Counted from the first letter of the stretch, positions 1 to 7,313 are shown. The stretch is DNA of 9,271 bases from Gracilibacteraceae bacterium (GCA_031255985.1 JAIRRL010000101.1:1-9271); one strand, 5' to 3'. The notes: generated by a model from the sequence alone, not told the origin. Numbers and translations: made by a program.

Positions 1-787
1 TGTCCACCACGACGCAACCGGTCTGATCGACGACGCCGAGAGCGGCAAATGGCCTTGAACACGCTTCAAAGCCGATATATTCAAACACGCCGTCACAAGG
101 CGCGTAACGTTCCGTCGTATCGTATCTGGCCCCGCGGAAGCGGACGCCGGTCAGACGTTCCTCCCCCTCGAAAGCCAGCACTTCCTGCCAGATATGGATC
201 TCCACGTTGGAACGGCGCCGGAGCCGATCGCAGGCTTTGGGGTCGGCCGTCAGATCCAGATTGGTCACAAGCGTCACCTTCGTGCAGATTTCCGACAGGT
301 AAAGAGCTTCCTCCACCGCCGAGTTGCCGCCGCCGACGACCACGACCTGTTTGTCCCGGTACTGCGGCCCGTCGCAAATGGCGCACCAGCTAATGCCGCC
401 GCCGGCAAAACGGTCCTCGCCGGACACGTTCAGCCGCCGGGGTTTCGTCCCCGTACAGAGAATGACAGCCAGCGCCGTGTATTCTGCTCCGTCTTCCGCG
501 CAGATCACCCGCTTCAGTTCGCCTTCCGTCCGGACGGCGACGGCGGTTTTATAGTCAAATTCCACTCCCAGTTCCTGAGTGTGTTCAAACATTTTGACGG
601 CCAGCTCGGCCCCGTTCACGCGCCCCATTCCGGGATAGTTCTCGATTTCGTTCGTGTTGATCATCTGGCCGCCCGCCGACAGCTTGTCTAAAAGCAAGAT
701 GCGCAAATTGGCCCGGACGGCGTAGATGGCGGCGGTCATGCCGGCCGGTCCGCCGCCGATAATTATTAAATCATAGGTCTTGTTCAC
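1..787 (-). CDS. trxB: Thioredoxin reductase-like FAD flavoprotein, C-terminus cut by window edge
   Basis: This is a pyridine nucleotide-disulfide oxidoreductase of the low-molecular-weight thioredoxin reductase class, a cytosolic enzyme that normally passes electrons from NAD(P)H through FAD to a CxxC pair and on to thioredoxin. 262 codons are visible; the family is usually about 310-320 residues, so roughly 50 C-terminal residues, including the final FAD motif, lie outside. Residues 11-16 (GGGPAG) form the FAD dinucleotide fold, 135-138 (CAIC, followed by DG) the redox disulfide, and 152-157 (GGGNSA) the pyridine nucleotide fold. The start is GTG at 787 with AGGAGG at 793-798, five bases upstream; the next GTG upstream, at 789, runs straight into TGA. 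The HRRxxxR motif that binds the NADPH 2'-phosphate is absent: residues 175-182 read TNLDLTAD. Cofactor preference may therefore differ from NADPH. It is probably the last or near-last gene of the operon, behind a hairpin. Family assignment is firm; true thioredoxin reductase activity is not. Confidence 0.9.
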   Translation of the reverse strand, partial: MNKTYDLIIIGGGPAGMTAAIYAVRANLRILLLDKLSAGGQMINTNEIENYPGMGRVNGAELAVKMFEHTQELGVEFDYKTAVAVRTEGELKRVICAEDGAEYTALAVILCTGTKPRRLNVSGEDRFAGGGISWCAICDGPQYRDKQVVVVGGGNSAVEEALYLSEICTKVTLVTNLDLTADPKACDRLRRRSNVEIHIWQEVLAFEGEERLTGVRFRGARYDTTERYAPCDGVFEYIGFEACSRPFAALGVVDQTGCVVVD

Positions 788-805
788 ACGCGCCTCCTGG
801 AAAAT

Positions 806-842
806 CCGGGGAGGGGAAACGCCCCCGCCCCGGTCTTTTTTT
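806..842 (+). terminator. GC-rich hairpin with T-tract between AssT1 and the flavoprotein gene
   Basis: An 11-base left arm at 806-816 (ccggggagggg) pairs with 823-833 (ccccgccccgg), with one A/G mismatch in the middle and a six-base loop. On the plus strand it is followed by a run of seven T at 836-842, which is a classic intrinsic terminator. On the minus strand, the direction of the flanking genes, the tail is only ATTTTCC, with a run of A before the hairpin, so it may act in both directions but weakly on the operon. It lies about seven bases upstream of the flavoprotein ribosome binding site. Partial termination or an RNA-processing barrier is inference. Confidence 0.6.
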
Positions 843-855
843 GCCCTGGCGGGTC

Positions 856-2718
856 TCAGATTTGGATTTCGCAGCCCGTGTCGTACTTGTATTCGTCTAT
901 AATCAGGGAAATCTTGAATTTGCCGCTAAGGCCCTCGAAACTGATCGGCATTTCCACCGCCCGGTCGTCGTTTTCCAGGAAAGTGCCGACGCACATGGCC
1001 AAAAACGGCCGCTTGGTGGTGGGGACGAAATAGGCGTGAGTCGTCGCCCCCTCCAGGAGCAGCATGACCATCTGGCCAGGCTCAAATACGGCTTTCAAGA
1101 CCAGGCGGTCTTTTTCCTGCGCCAGTTTCACCCCGTATTTGTCGGGCGTCACGCCGCCGGCCGGAAGCTCCGGCGTCGTGTCGAATTCCTCGGTGACGCC
1201 CAGCGTGCCCAGCAGCTGGCCTTTGCCAAAAGTCAACACATCCTCCGGACAGTAGAGACTGAGTTTTTCCGCCCGGTAAAAATTGGCGGGGATGTGCATC
1301 TCATAGAGAATTCGGCCGTCCTTTATCTCCACTGTGACGGAATTCATGCGCAGCTCCGCGTCCTTGGGCGCCGCCACCGAAGGCAGATCGTAAGGCTCGC
1401 CGTTTACATAGCCGACGCCGCCGGAGTGAACCATATAGTGGCCGTCGCCGTAATATTCCACATTGCAGATATAGGGCGAGTAAAAATCGGCTCCCCGCTC
1501 CTTGCCGAACTGCCAGATTTGCTCGATTTCCATTTTATCCTTGTTGATCCGGTAGCGGACGCCGCGGGAAAAATTGTCCTTGGCCGGAACGTACTTGCTC
1601 TTGACCTTGGAGCGCCAATGGCCGTTGTCAAAACACATGATGTCGCCGTCCGGCAAAACGAGACAGGCGTGCTGCTCATACTGCCAGTCAAATTTACTGA
1701 GATCGCCTACGGGTTTGAAGAAATATTTTTGCATGTCCTCCGGCCAGCCTTCCGGATCGCCGATGATCCAGTTCAGCTTTTTGTCGTCATAGCCGATATT
1801 GATGATGATGTCCTGATGCCGGCCGGAAAGCGTCAGGCTGTGGGTATTTTTGTCATACCAGACCGCGTTGTTGTGGAACCAGTCGTGCTGATCCTGGCTG
1901 CCGGAGCCGCCCGCCGGGAACTGCGGCAGCACCGTCTGATAGTCCCACCGGTCGATGATCCGGCCGGTTCGCCGGTCCACCAGCACGCACATATCCTCCA
2001 CTGTGCCGCGGGAAGGATCCTGGGTCAGAATCAGGATATTGCCGTCCTCCATCTCGAACTCGTCATGATGATAACCGCCCGGTACCCGGAATTCATTGTA
2101 TATTTTGCCGATCATGCCCATCTCAAAAATGCCGGTCACATGATACGGCGGCATGAGCAGGCGGTGAGTTCCGATCAGGACGCGGCCGTTTTTGATCCGC
2201 TTGAGGTCAAAAGCGTGATTCAGCGTACTGAACCAGCGAACGTCCCCCTTGTAATCGTAAGCGGCGGTGGCAGCCGGCGAAGTGGGGCTGAGAAAAACGC
2301 ACAGATTGCCCAGATAGTCGGCGCTGGTCTCGATTTTCGCCGGTTTCAGCACATTAGCCGGGGCTTTTTCTGTCTGAATTTTTAGAATTTTCTTGCCGCC
2401 AGTGCCGGTGGATATTTCCACGGTGTTGGCCGTGTCTTCGTAAAGGCCCAGCACCTGGATATAGTGTTCTTTGGCTTTGGGATAGCTGAAATTCATGTCG
2501 CCGGCTGTTTCTTTGCCTTTGACTGTGACGGCGGCTTCCGTCTCGACCGGAGTCTGAAAATATACCAGCGCCGTCAAAGGAGCGATCAGATAGGGATTCA
2601 GCTTAACATAAGGGTTTTCCAGGGTGTAGCCGCCGTTTTTTATCTCCTGCAGCATCGTTTCCTCCGCTGCGGCTTGAGCGTCAATTACATGGGTCACCTT
2701 CTTCAATTCGATAGTCAT
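856..2718 (-). CDS. assT: Arylsulfate sulfotransferase, long form with N-terminal domain (AssT1)
   Basis: This 620-residue protein belongs to the PAPS-independent arylsulfate sulfotransferase family (ASST), which moves a sulfuryl group from one phenolic sulfate ester to another phenol through a sulfohistidine intermediate. About residues 30-115 look like the N-terminal beta-sandwich domain (NPYVKLNPYLIAPLTALV near the front); the rest is the beta-propeller. The active-site set known from the E. coli enzyme is recognisable: H217/H218 in YHHDEFEMEDGN, H282 in DWFHNNAVWYD, R300 in SGRHQ, and H350 in YEQHACLVLPDG followed by CFDNG, the last being the likely sulfated histidine. The H282-R300 spacing of 18 equals that of the E. 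coli pair. The N-terminus (MTIELKKVTHVID) has no signal peptide, unlike the periplasmic E. coli protein, so it is predicted cytosolic. The ATG has AAGGAG eight bases upstream. It lies 50 bases after the MFS gene and 68 before the flavoprotein gene. Natural donor and acceptor are unknown. Confidence 0.88.
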   Translation of the reverse strand: MTIELKKVTHVIDAQAAAEETMLQEIKNGGYTLENPYVKLNPYLIAPLTALVYFQTPVETEAAVTVKGKETAGDMNFSYPKAKEHYIQVLGLYEDTANTVEISTGTGGKKILKIQTEKAPANVLKPAKIETSADYLGNLCVFLSPTSPAATAAYDYKGDVRWFSTLNHAFDLKRIKNGRVLIGTHRLLMPPYHVTGIFEMGMIGKIYNEFRVPGGYHHDEFEMEDGNILILTQDPSRGTVEDMCVLVDRRTGRIIDRWDYQTVLPQFPAGGSGSQDQHDWFHNNAVWYDKNTHSLTLSGRHQDIIINIGYDDKKLNWIIGDPEGWPEDMQKYFFKPVGDLSKFDWQYEQHACLVLPDGDIMCFDNGHWRSKVKSKYVPAKDNFSRGVRYRINKDKMEIEQIWQFGKERGADFYSPYICNVEYYGDGHYMVHSGGVGYVNGEPYDLPSVAAPKDAELRMNSVTVEIKDGRILYEMHIPANFYRAEKLSLYCPEDVLTFGKGQLLGTLGVTEEFDTTPELPAGGVTPDKYGVKLAQEKDRLVLKAVFEPGQMVMLLLEGATTHAYFVPTTKRPFLAMCVGTFLENDDRAVEMPISFEGLSGKFKISLIIDEYKYDTGCEIQI

Positions 2719-2768
2719 GCAAAAGTCTCCTTTATTTTAAATGAGCTTTTTTGAAAAACGGGCTTTTT

Positions 2769-4037
2769 TTAATTTGCCGCGCCCGCAGGAGGCTTGCCGC
2801 CGGGCAGGCGGAGCGACAGAACGCCGAGAAGCGAAAGGAAACTGAAAGGCAGGAGCATCAGGGCGGCCGCGGCCCAGTCGCCGCCGGCGGGAACGAGCAG
2901 ATAGGAAAGGCTCAAGGAGCCGAGGAACATGCCGGTGTTTTGCAGCGTCATGATCAGTCCCACAGCGCCGCCGTGGCCGTCAGGGTTTAAGATAGTGTCC
3001 GGAAGCAGGTTCAACACGATGCAGGGGGCGCCGCAGGCCAAAAGGCCGATGAGCAGAATTCCAAACCAACGCGGGACGGCGCCGGGCAGAAAAAACAAGG
3101 TGGCTCCCAAAAGGCCCAGCAGAGCGAAGGCAAGCAGGGGTTTTTTGGTTTGCAGCCGATCCATCAGCCAGCCGAAAAGCGGGGAAGAAACGAGGGCCAG
3201 CAGCATGGGCATGCTGGTCAGTATCGCCGCCCTGGCCGTGCTGACGCCGGCGCTCTCCAGGTAAGCCGGCCCGAAAGTGAGAACGGAGGTGATCAGGACA
3301 TTGTATATCAGATAAGAACAGCCCAGACGCCAAAAATTGGAGCTTTTGAGGACGCCGGCTATGGGGCCGGGCCGGGATGGCGCCGAACCGGCCCCCCCGC
3401 CGGCCGGACCGGCGACGGGGGCGGCGGACGCGGCCGCGCTCTCCCCCGCCGCCGTCGCGGCTGGCGCCGGCAGACGGAGCGTCAGCAGACAGACGGTAGC
3501 AAGCAGAGCCGCCAAAGCGGCGTAGAGCAGCCACACCAGCGGCCGCCCCCCGCTCCGGTAAAGAACGGGGGTCAGAGAAAAGCTGACCACCTGGCCCAAA
3601 CAGAGCCAGACGCCCCAGAGACCCATCGCCCGGCCCCGGTTTGCCGGAGCGATAATCCTGCTCAGAACCAGCGGGCCGGTAACCGTTACCAGGCAAAAAC
3701 CGACGCCTTCCAGAGCGCGGGCGGCGATCAGGACGGCGGGGCCGGGGGCGAAAGCCCCCGCCAGCGACCCGCAGGCCACAAGATAAACCCCCGCCAGCAT
3801 AAAACGGAGCGGATTAACCTTTTGCGCCACAGCCCCCGCCGGCAATGCGCAAAATATACCGGTGAAGGTGAACACGGCCATCAGCCAGGAAGCGGCTTTC
3901 AAGTCCATGCCGTAGCCGGCGGCCAGATCGTTTAAAATCATGGGGATCTTGAACATATTGATCCCGGCGGTCATGGCGCAGGCAGTCAGGAGAAGCGAAA
4001 CGAGCCAAAAATTCTGGTAGGACGCTTTTGTCTTCAA
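2769..4037 (-). CDS. MFS transporter, 12 membrane segments
   Basis: A 422-residue major facilitator superfamily permease of the inner membrane. Twelve hydrophobic stretches can be laid out, roughly 9-29, 46-72, 77-98, 101-125, 137-160, 167-188, 236-262, 269-291, 299-318, 324-346, 356-383 and 387-409, in the usual six plus six arrangement. The loop after the second half's second helix carries the conserved GWLMDRLQTKKP; the matching loop in the first half is degenerate (GAVAQKVNPLR). The central linker, about residues 189-226, is an Ala/Gly/Pro-rich low-complexity stretch encoded by extremely GC-rich DNA including seven C in a row at 3392-3398. The start is TTG at 4037, overlapping the AssT2 stop as TTGA; a TGA in the same frame at 4041-4043 excludes any upstream start, and later ATGs would cut the first helix. 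No good ribosome binding site is seen, so translation is probably coupled to AssT2. The substrate cannot be read from sequence; an aryl sulfate, phenol or organic anion is suggested only by context. Confidence 0.88.
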   Translation of the reverse strand: MKTKASYQNFWLVSLLLTACAMTAGINMFKIPMILNDLAAGYGMDLKAASWLMAVFTFTGIFCALPAGAVAQKVNPLRFMLAGVYLVACGSLAGAFAPGPAVLIAARALEGVGFCLVTVTGPLVLSRIIAPANRGRAMGLWGVWLCLGQVVSFSLTPVLYRSGGRPLVWLLYAALAALLATVCLLTLRLPAPAATAAGESAAASAAPVAGPAGGGAGSAPSRPGPIAGVLKSSNFWRLGCSYLIYNVLITSVLTFGPAYLESAGVSTARAAILTSMPMLLALVSSPLFGWLMDRLQTKKPLLAFALLGLLGATLFFLPGAVPRWFGILLIGLLACGAPCIVLNLLPDTILNPDGHGGAVGLIMTLQNTGMFLGSLSLSYLLVPAGGDWAAAALMLLPFSFLSLLGVLSLRLPGGKPPAGAAN

Positions 4038-5467
4038 TCCTCAACGCCGCCAATACAGAGCGAACGGGAAGGATCCACCGCGGCGTGGGTCACGCAGCCC
4101 TCGATTTCCACCTCGGAAAGCCGTTCGCTGGAAGCGCCGGGTACGCGCCATTTATTGCAGTCGATGGGTTCAATGGCCGTTTCCGGCGTATGCTGAATCT
4201 GAGGCGCCCAATCGTAAGGCGTCCGGTAGCAGCGGTAAACCATGTGCAGACTACCCATATTCTGGTAGGGGCTGAGATATTCCCACACAGTCTCGTGATC
4301 CGCGGTGATTTCCAGGAAACGCCCTTCCGAACCTTCGCAAATCAAGGTGTTGCCGTTCGGCAGCCGCTGGGCCGAACTGACGAAGGGACTGTAGAAATGG
4401 CTGTTGTTAAAAGGCATGGAATGGCCGTCCTCAGCCGGGGTATGCTGCCAGACAATTTCCATATTCAAGGGGTTAAATTCCAGGATGCGGGTATAATCGC
4501 GCCAGGCGTTCTTGGTTCCGTCCTTGGTGGAGGGGTTGACCGCGCCGTAACCGGCCCAGCCGCCGTTGTCGTAGACCAAAATATTGCCTTCGCCGGGCAG
4601 GCCCTTGGGAATCATATGAGCGTGATGCTGCCCGATGATCCAGCCGAGCTTTTGCTCCGGGCCCTGACTGTAATCCGGCCCCACTTTCCAGACGATCTTG
4701 CCCGTTTTTTTGGAGATGATAAACAAAATGTTGACCTCGCGGCCGTCGCAGATAATATTGTCGGGATGAAAACGCTCGTCCCCGGCGTCATAGCGCTTGT
4801 TCGGGCCCAGCGTACTCATGGAATTGATGTGAATCCAGTCGCCCATCAACGTGCCGCCGGTGCGCAGATTAGGATTGCGGTGCATGGTGTTTCTGGCGGT
4901 CTGGCAAAATCCGAATTCGTCAAAATGGTCGGCGGCGGCCCACTCCCATAGCTTGTTGCCCTGCCAGTCCACTTCCACGATGATATCGTCCACCAGCAGG
5001 TGGCTGGAAATTCTTGGGTTGACAATATTCCGATGGCAGAGAATCAAAGTGTTGCCGCCGGAGGTTTGCGGATCCAGGCCCGGCGCGTAATAGCCCACCG
5101 GATTGCCTTGCCGCTGAAAATCGTGATGCTGGCGGGCCTGCCAGCCGGCCGGTTCGCCCGGATCTTCGATATACTCAGTATGGTCGTATTTCCAAACCAC
5201 ATTGCCGTCCCAGTCCCACTGCACCAAATCCAGCGTGTCCTGGAAACCGTAGGCCGGATTGCGCTCGCCGTGAGCGCCCAGCATATTGCCGCCGGGAAAA
5301 AGTTTGATGGGGAAGCCGTAGACTCCTTTCCAAACGCGCATTTCCGCGCCGTTCATGTCCATGAGCACCGCGCCCATGCCGGTTACGCCGAAAACAGTAT
5401 AACCGTTCCAGCATTTGTCAGGTTTGTAGATGGTAACGCCTTTGGGGTGAACGCTTGGATAGCCCAT
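4034..5467 (-). CDS. Arylsulfotransferase-family propeller protein, short form (AssT2)
   Basis: A 477-residue protein of the arylsulfotransferase family in a shorter subfamily lacking the N-terminal beta-sandwich domain of AssT1; the propeller starts almost at once. In the numbering used here the first of two possible Met is residue 1, and the chosen start is Met 3. Candidate active-site residues are H116/H117 (ARQHHDFQ), H215 (GDWIHINSM), R234 (GDERFHP) and H284 (GQHHAHM, followed by the conserved VYDNGGWAGYG), H284 aligning with H350 of AssT1. H215 and R234 are 19 apart, close to the 18 in AssT1. Blade-like repeats of the type VxVDWxGNxxWEW recur. No signal peptide or membrane segment is present, so a cytosolic location is predicted. 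ATG codons at 5473 and 5467 are both possible; AAGGAGG at 5476-5482 is two bases from the first and eight from the second, so 5467 is chosen. The gene follows the anion permease after 105 bases and overlaps the MFS gene. Sulfotransferase activity is inferred from family; the substrate is unknown. Confidence 0.87.
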   Translation of the reverse strand: MGYPSVHPKGVTIYKPDKCWNGYTVFGVTGMGAVLMDMNGAEMRVWKGVYGFPIKLFPGGNMLGAHGERNPAYGFQDTLDLVQWDWDGNVVWKYDHTEYIEDPGEPAGWQARQHHDFQRQGNPVGYYAPGLDPQTSGGNTLILCHRNIVNPRISSHLLVDDIIVEVDWQGNKLWEWAAADHFDEFGFCQTARNTMHRNPNLRTGGTLMGDWIHINSMSTLGPNKRYDAGDERFHPDNIICDGREVNILFIISKKTGKIVWKVGPDYSQGPEQKLGWIIGQHHAHMIPKGLPGEGNILVYDNGGWAGYGAVNPSTKDGTKNAWRDYTRILEFNPLNMEIVWQHTPAEDGHSMPFNNSHFYSPFVSSAQRLPNGNTLICEGSEGRFLEITADHETVWEYLSPYQNMGSLHMVYRCYRTPYDWAPQIQHTPETAIEPIDCNKWRVPGASSERLSEVEIEGCVTHAAVDPSRSLCIGGVED

Positions 5468-5475
5468 AATCATTG

Positions 5476-5482
5476 CCTCCTT
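5476..5482 (-). promoter_or_regulatory. Ribosome binding site of AssT2, decides the start
   Basis: The minus strand reads AAGGAGG here. It lies eight bases before the ATG at 5467 but only two before the ATG at 5473, which favours the downstream start. Confidence 0.75.
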
Positions 5483-5508
5483 GATAGATTGAGATAGATT
5501 GATAGATG
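5483..5508. repeat. Short direct repeats GATAGATT in the permease-AssT2 gap
   Basis: GATAGATT occurs at 5483-5490 and 5493-5500, and GATAGATG at 5501-5508. The whole gap from about 5483 to 5570 is strongly skewed: on the transcribed (minus) strand it is rich in C, T and A and contains only a couple of G. It forms an unstructured leader ahead of the AssT2 ribosome binding site. Confidence 0.6.
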
Positions 5509-5572
5509 AATAAATAGTTGAGAGTTGAGCGGGAAAAGTTGAATGTGATGTGCGTGGAGAGTGATTAATTTT

Positions 5573-7132
5573 TTAAATATATCTCACCAGCGTCAGAGCG
5601 GAATCCAGAACCGCCCGCTCCGATACCGGCGGGATACCGGAAAATAGGGGCTGGAGAATGAACCAGTAGCAGAGCAGCGCCACCACTACGCAGCAGATCA
5701 TGGCCACGATTCCGATACGCAGCACGTCTCCCGGTTTGAGCCATTCGGGATTCATATAAAGCAAAATGCCGGCCGGCGAGGAACTGGGCACCATCCAGGC
5801 GATGGTACAGGCCACTATGAGCAGAAAACCGACCGATTCCTCGGCGACGCCGTTGGCCGCGGCCATACCGAGGGCGATGGGAGCGAACATCATGCAGACC
5901 GGCATATTGGCCATGAAATTGGTGACGACAACCACCAGCACGGTGATGATGATGACAAAGACGAAGAAATTGAGATCCTGCACCATCGGAATCATCGTCG
6001 ATTGCAAAAACGCCTGGATGCCGGAGGCCGGATTGGTCAGGCAGGAACCCAGAGGCACTACGATCCAGATGATGCCGATGACGCCCCATTTCAGCTGACC
6101 GGAGAATTTGTCGTATTCAAACAGCCGTTTCTCGCCCAGGCGGAAGATGATCAGAATACCCAGAATGATCAAGGTCTTGCCGGCGTAGCCGAAACTGTCC
6201 ATGACCGCATTGAAGCCGGCCAAAAAGACCACGTTTTTGGTAAAAACAGGCAGAATCATCATCAAAATGAGCGCCGCCAAAGACACAAGACCAAGGGCGC
6301 GTTCGGGGGTGACTTCCAGTTCCTCTTTGGGAATGAAGCTCATGTCCACGTTTTTCAGCGCCTGCAGGTTAACCCGGAAAACAAATTTACATAAGATCAG
6401 GTAGACGATGATCGAAATCACGGAAAAAGGAATCGAGAAAGCCAGATATTTTGCCACATCAATCGAGACCCCCAGGTAGTTGGACAGGAAACTGTGCAAA
6501 ACAATGGCGTTCATACTCCAGGGCATGGCCGACAGCGAAACTCCCACGCTGAGGCCGATGCCGAAGAACACATAAGTGGGGAATTTGTCCTTTTTTTTGT
6601 AGCCGGCTTTTTCAAAGACGCCGTACAGGATGCTCCACATCAGAAATGCGGCCATGAAGGTGTTGATGGTGGACAAAAACCAGGTGATGATGAGGACAGT
6701 GAAGAAAAATCGCCAGGGATGCCCGGCCAGAAGGCGGCGGGTCAACATCCAGTTGGCGATAAAACGCGGTACGCCGATCTCCGTCAAAAAAGCGATGAAG
6801 ACAAGCAGCACGATAGTGAAAAAGCCCAGATCGGAGCCGAAGCCCGTAGCCAGCAGATGCGCGGTGTCGATGCTGCCCGTGAGCGGCAGAAGGCAAAAAG
6901 CCAGCATGCTGGGCCAAACTTCGGAAGTGGCGCTCCAGCCATAGACGCAGGCAATAAAAACAAATAAAGTGCGGATACCGATTTGAGTCAGACCGGCGTT
7001 GGTCGCCGGATCCTCCGCCGATGGCGGGAAAGCAAAAGACAACAGCCAACCGGCAGCGCAAACGCCGACGAAAATGAGAAACTTAGGCATTTCTTTGCTG
7101 TAGGCAAGCTTGAGTCTCGCGACAGTCTCCAT
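5573..7132 (-). CDS. SLC13/DASS-family anion permease (sodium:sulfate/dicarboxylate symporter type)
   Basis: A 519-residue inner-membrane transporter resembling the divalent anion:sodium symporter family, whose members carry sulfate, dicarboxylates or related organic anions. About 11-13 hydrophobic segments span the protein. The two inverted-repeat signature regions of the family are visible: LSTINTFMAAF near residues 153-163 and VTNFMANMP near 403-411, in the places where SNT motifs bind sodium and the anion; both depart from strict SNT. The C-terminal MVPSSSPAG (448-455) and NPEWLKPGD (461-469) are also typical. The start is ATG at 7132 with AAGGGGG at 7141-7147, eight bases upstream. An in-frame ATG at 7219 would add 29 basic residues across a strong hairpin with no ribosome binding site and is rejected. 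It is the first gene of the putative operon, and its role as importer of the sulfotransferase substrate is inference. A run of eight A in the coding strand (6591-6598) encodes consecutive Lys. Confidence 0.85.
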   Translation of the reverse strand: METVARLKLAYSKEMPKFLIFVGVCAAGWLLSFAFPPSAEDPATNAGLTQIGIRTLFVFIACVYGWSATSEVWPSMLAFCLLPLTGSIDTAHLLATGFGSDLGFFTIVLLVFIAFLTEIGVPRFIANWMLTRRLLAGHPWRFFFTVLIITWFLSTINTFMAAFLMWSILYGVFEKAGYKKKDKFPTYVFFGIGLSVGVSLSAMPWSMNAIVLHSFLSNYLGVSIDVAKYLAFSIPFSVISIIVYLILCKFVFRVNLQALKNVDMSFIPKEELEVTPERALGLVSLAALILMMILPVFTKNVVFLAGFNAVMDSFGYAGKTLIILGILIIFRLGEKRLFEYDKFSGQLKWGVIGIIWIVVPLGSCLTNPASGIQAFLQSTMIPMVQDLNFFVFVIIITVLVVVVTNFMANMPVCMMFAPIALGMAAANGVAEESVGFLLIVACTIAWMVPSSSPAGILLYMNPEWLKPGDVLRIGIVAMICCVVVALLCYWFILQPLFSGIPPVSERAVLDSALTLVRYI

Positions 7133-7161
7133 AATAGAAGCCCCCTTATTGATAAATATTG

Positions 7162-7184
7162 GCGGCGGTAGTTTTGCCCGCCGC
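7162..7184 (-). promoter_or_regulatory. GC-rich hairpin in the 5' leader of the anion permease
   Basis: A perfect seven-base inverted repeat, GCGGCGG at 7162-7168 and CCGCCGC at 7178-7184, with a nine-base loop, lies just upstream of the permease ribosome binding site at 7141-7147. No T-run follows in either direction, so it is not an intrinsic terminator. It may affect mRNA stability or ribosome access; the function is inference. Confidence 0.45.
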
Positions 7185-7298
7185 AGGACAATCGAAGCGA
7201 AAAACAGGCGGCGAGCCATAGTGAAGGGACATTTGATTCGGGCGATAATTGCTCGAGCTTATCGATATCATAATACAAAATAATCGCGGCGAAAAAAA

Positions 7299-7313
7299 GC
7301 AAATGCTATTTGC
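7299..7313. promoter_or_regulatory. Perfect dyad, candidate operator
   Basis: GCAAAT-GCT-ATTTGC is a 15-base perfect inverted repeat with six-base arms in an AT-rich part of the divergent region, about 170 bases from the permease start. LysR-type regulators bind interrupted dyads in such positions. It does not fit the T-N11-A consensus exactly, so assignment to the neighbouring regulator is only a suggestion. Confidence 0.35.

Noticed and set aside
841..2385. A 514-codon open frame on the plus strand, antisense to AssT1
   Set aside because: It mirrors the minus-strand AssT1 gene, whose family motifs are clear; its translation has no recognisable domain and no ribosome binding site. It is a by-product of GC-rich codon usage.
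4028..4951. A 307-codon plus-strand frame opposite AssT2
   Set aside because: It is a shadow of AssT2, whose ribosome binding site and conserved motifs are on the minus strand.
6591..6598. A AAA AAG slippery heptamer in the anion permease gene as a programmed frameshift
   Set aside because: No upstream Shine-Dalgarno stimulator was seen, and the shifted frame would end after roughly 40 codons in mid-membrane protein; the in-frame lysine codons explain it.
7133..7219. N-terminal extension of the anion permease to an ATG at 7219
   Set aside because: There is no ribosome binding site before 7219, the added stretch is basic and crosses a stable hairpin, and the ATG at 7132 has a good site at 7141-7147.
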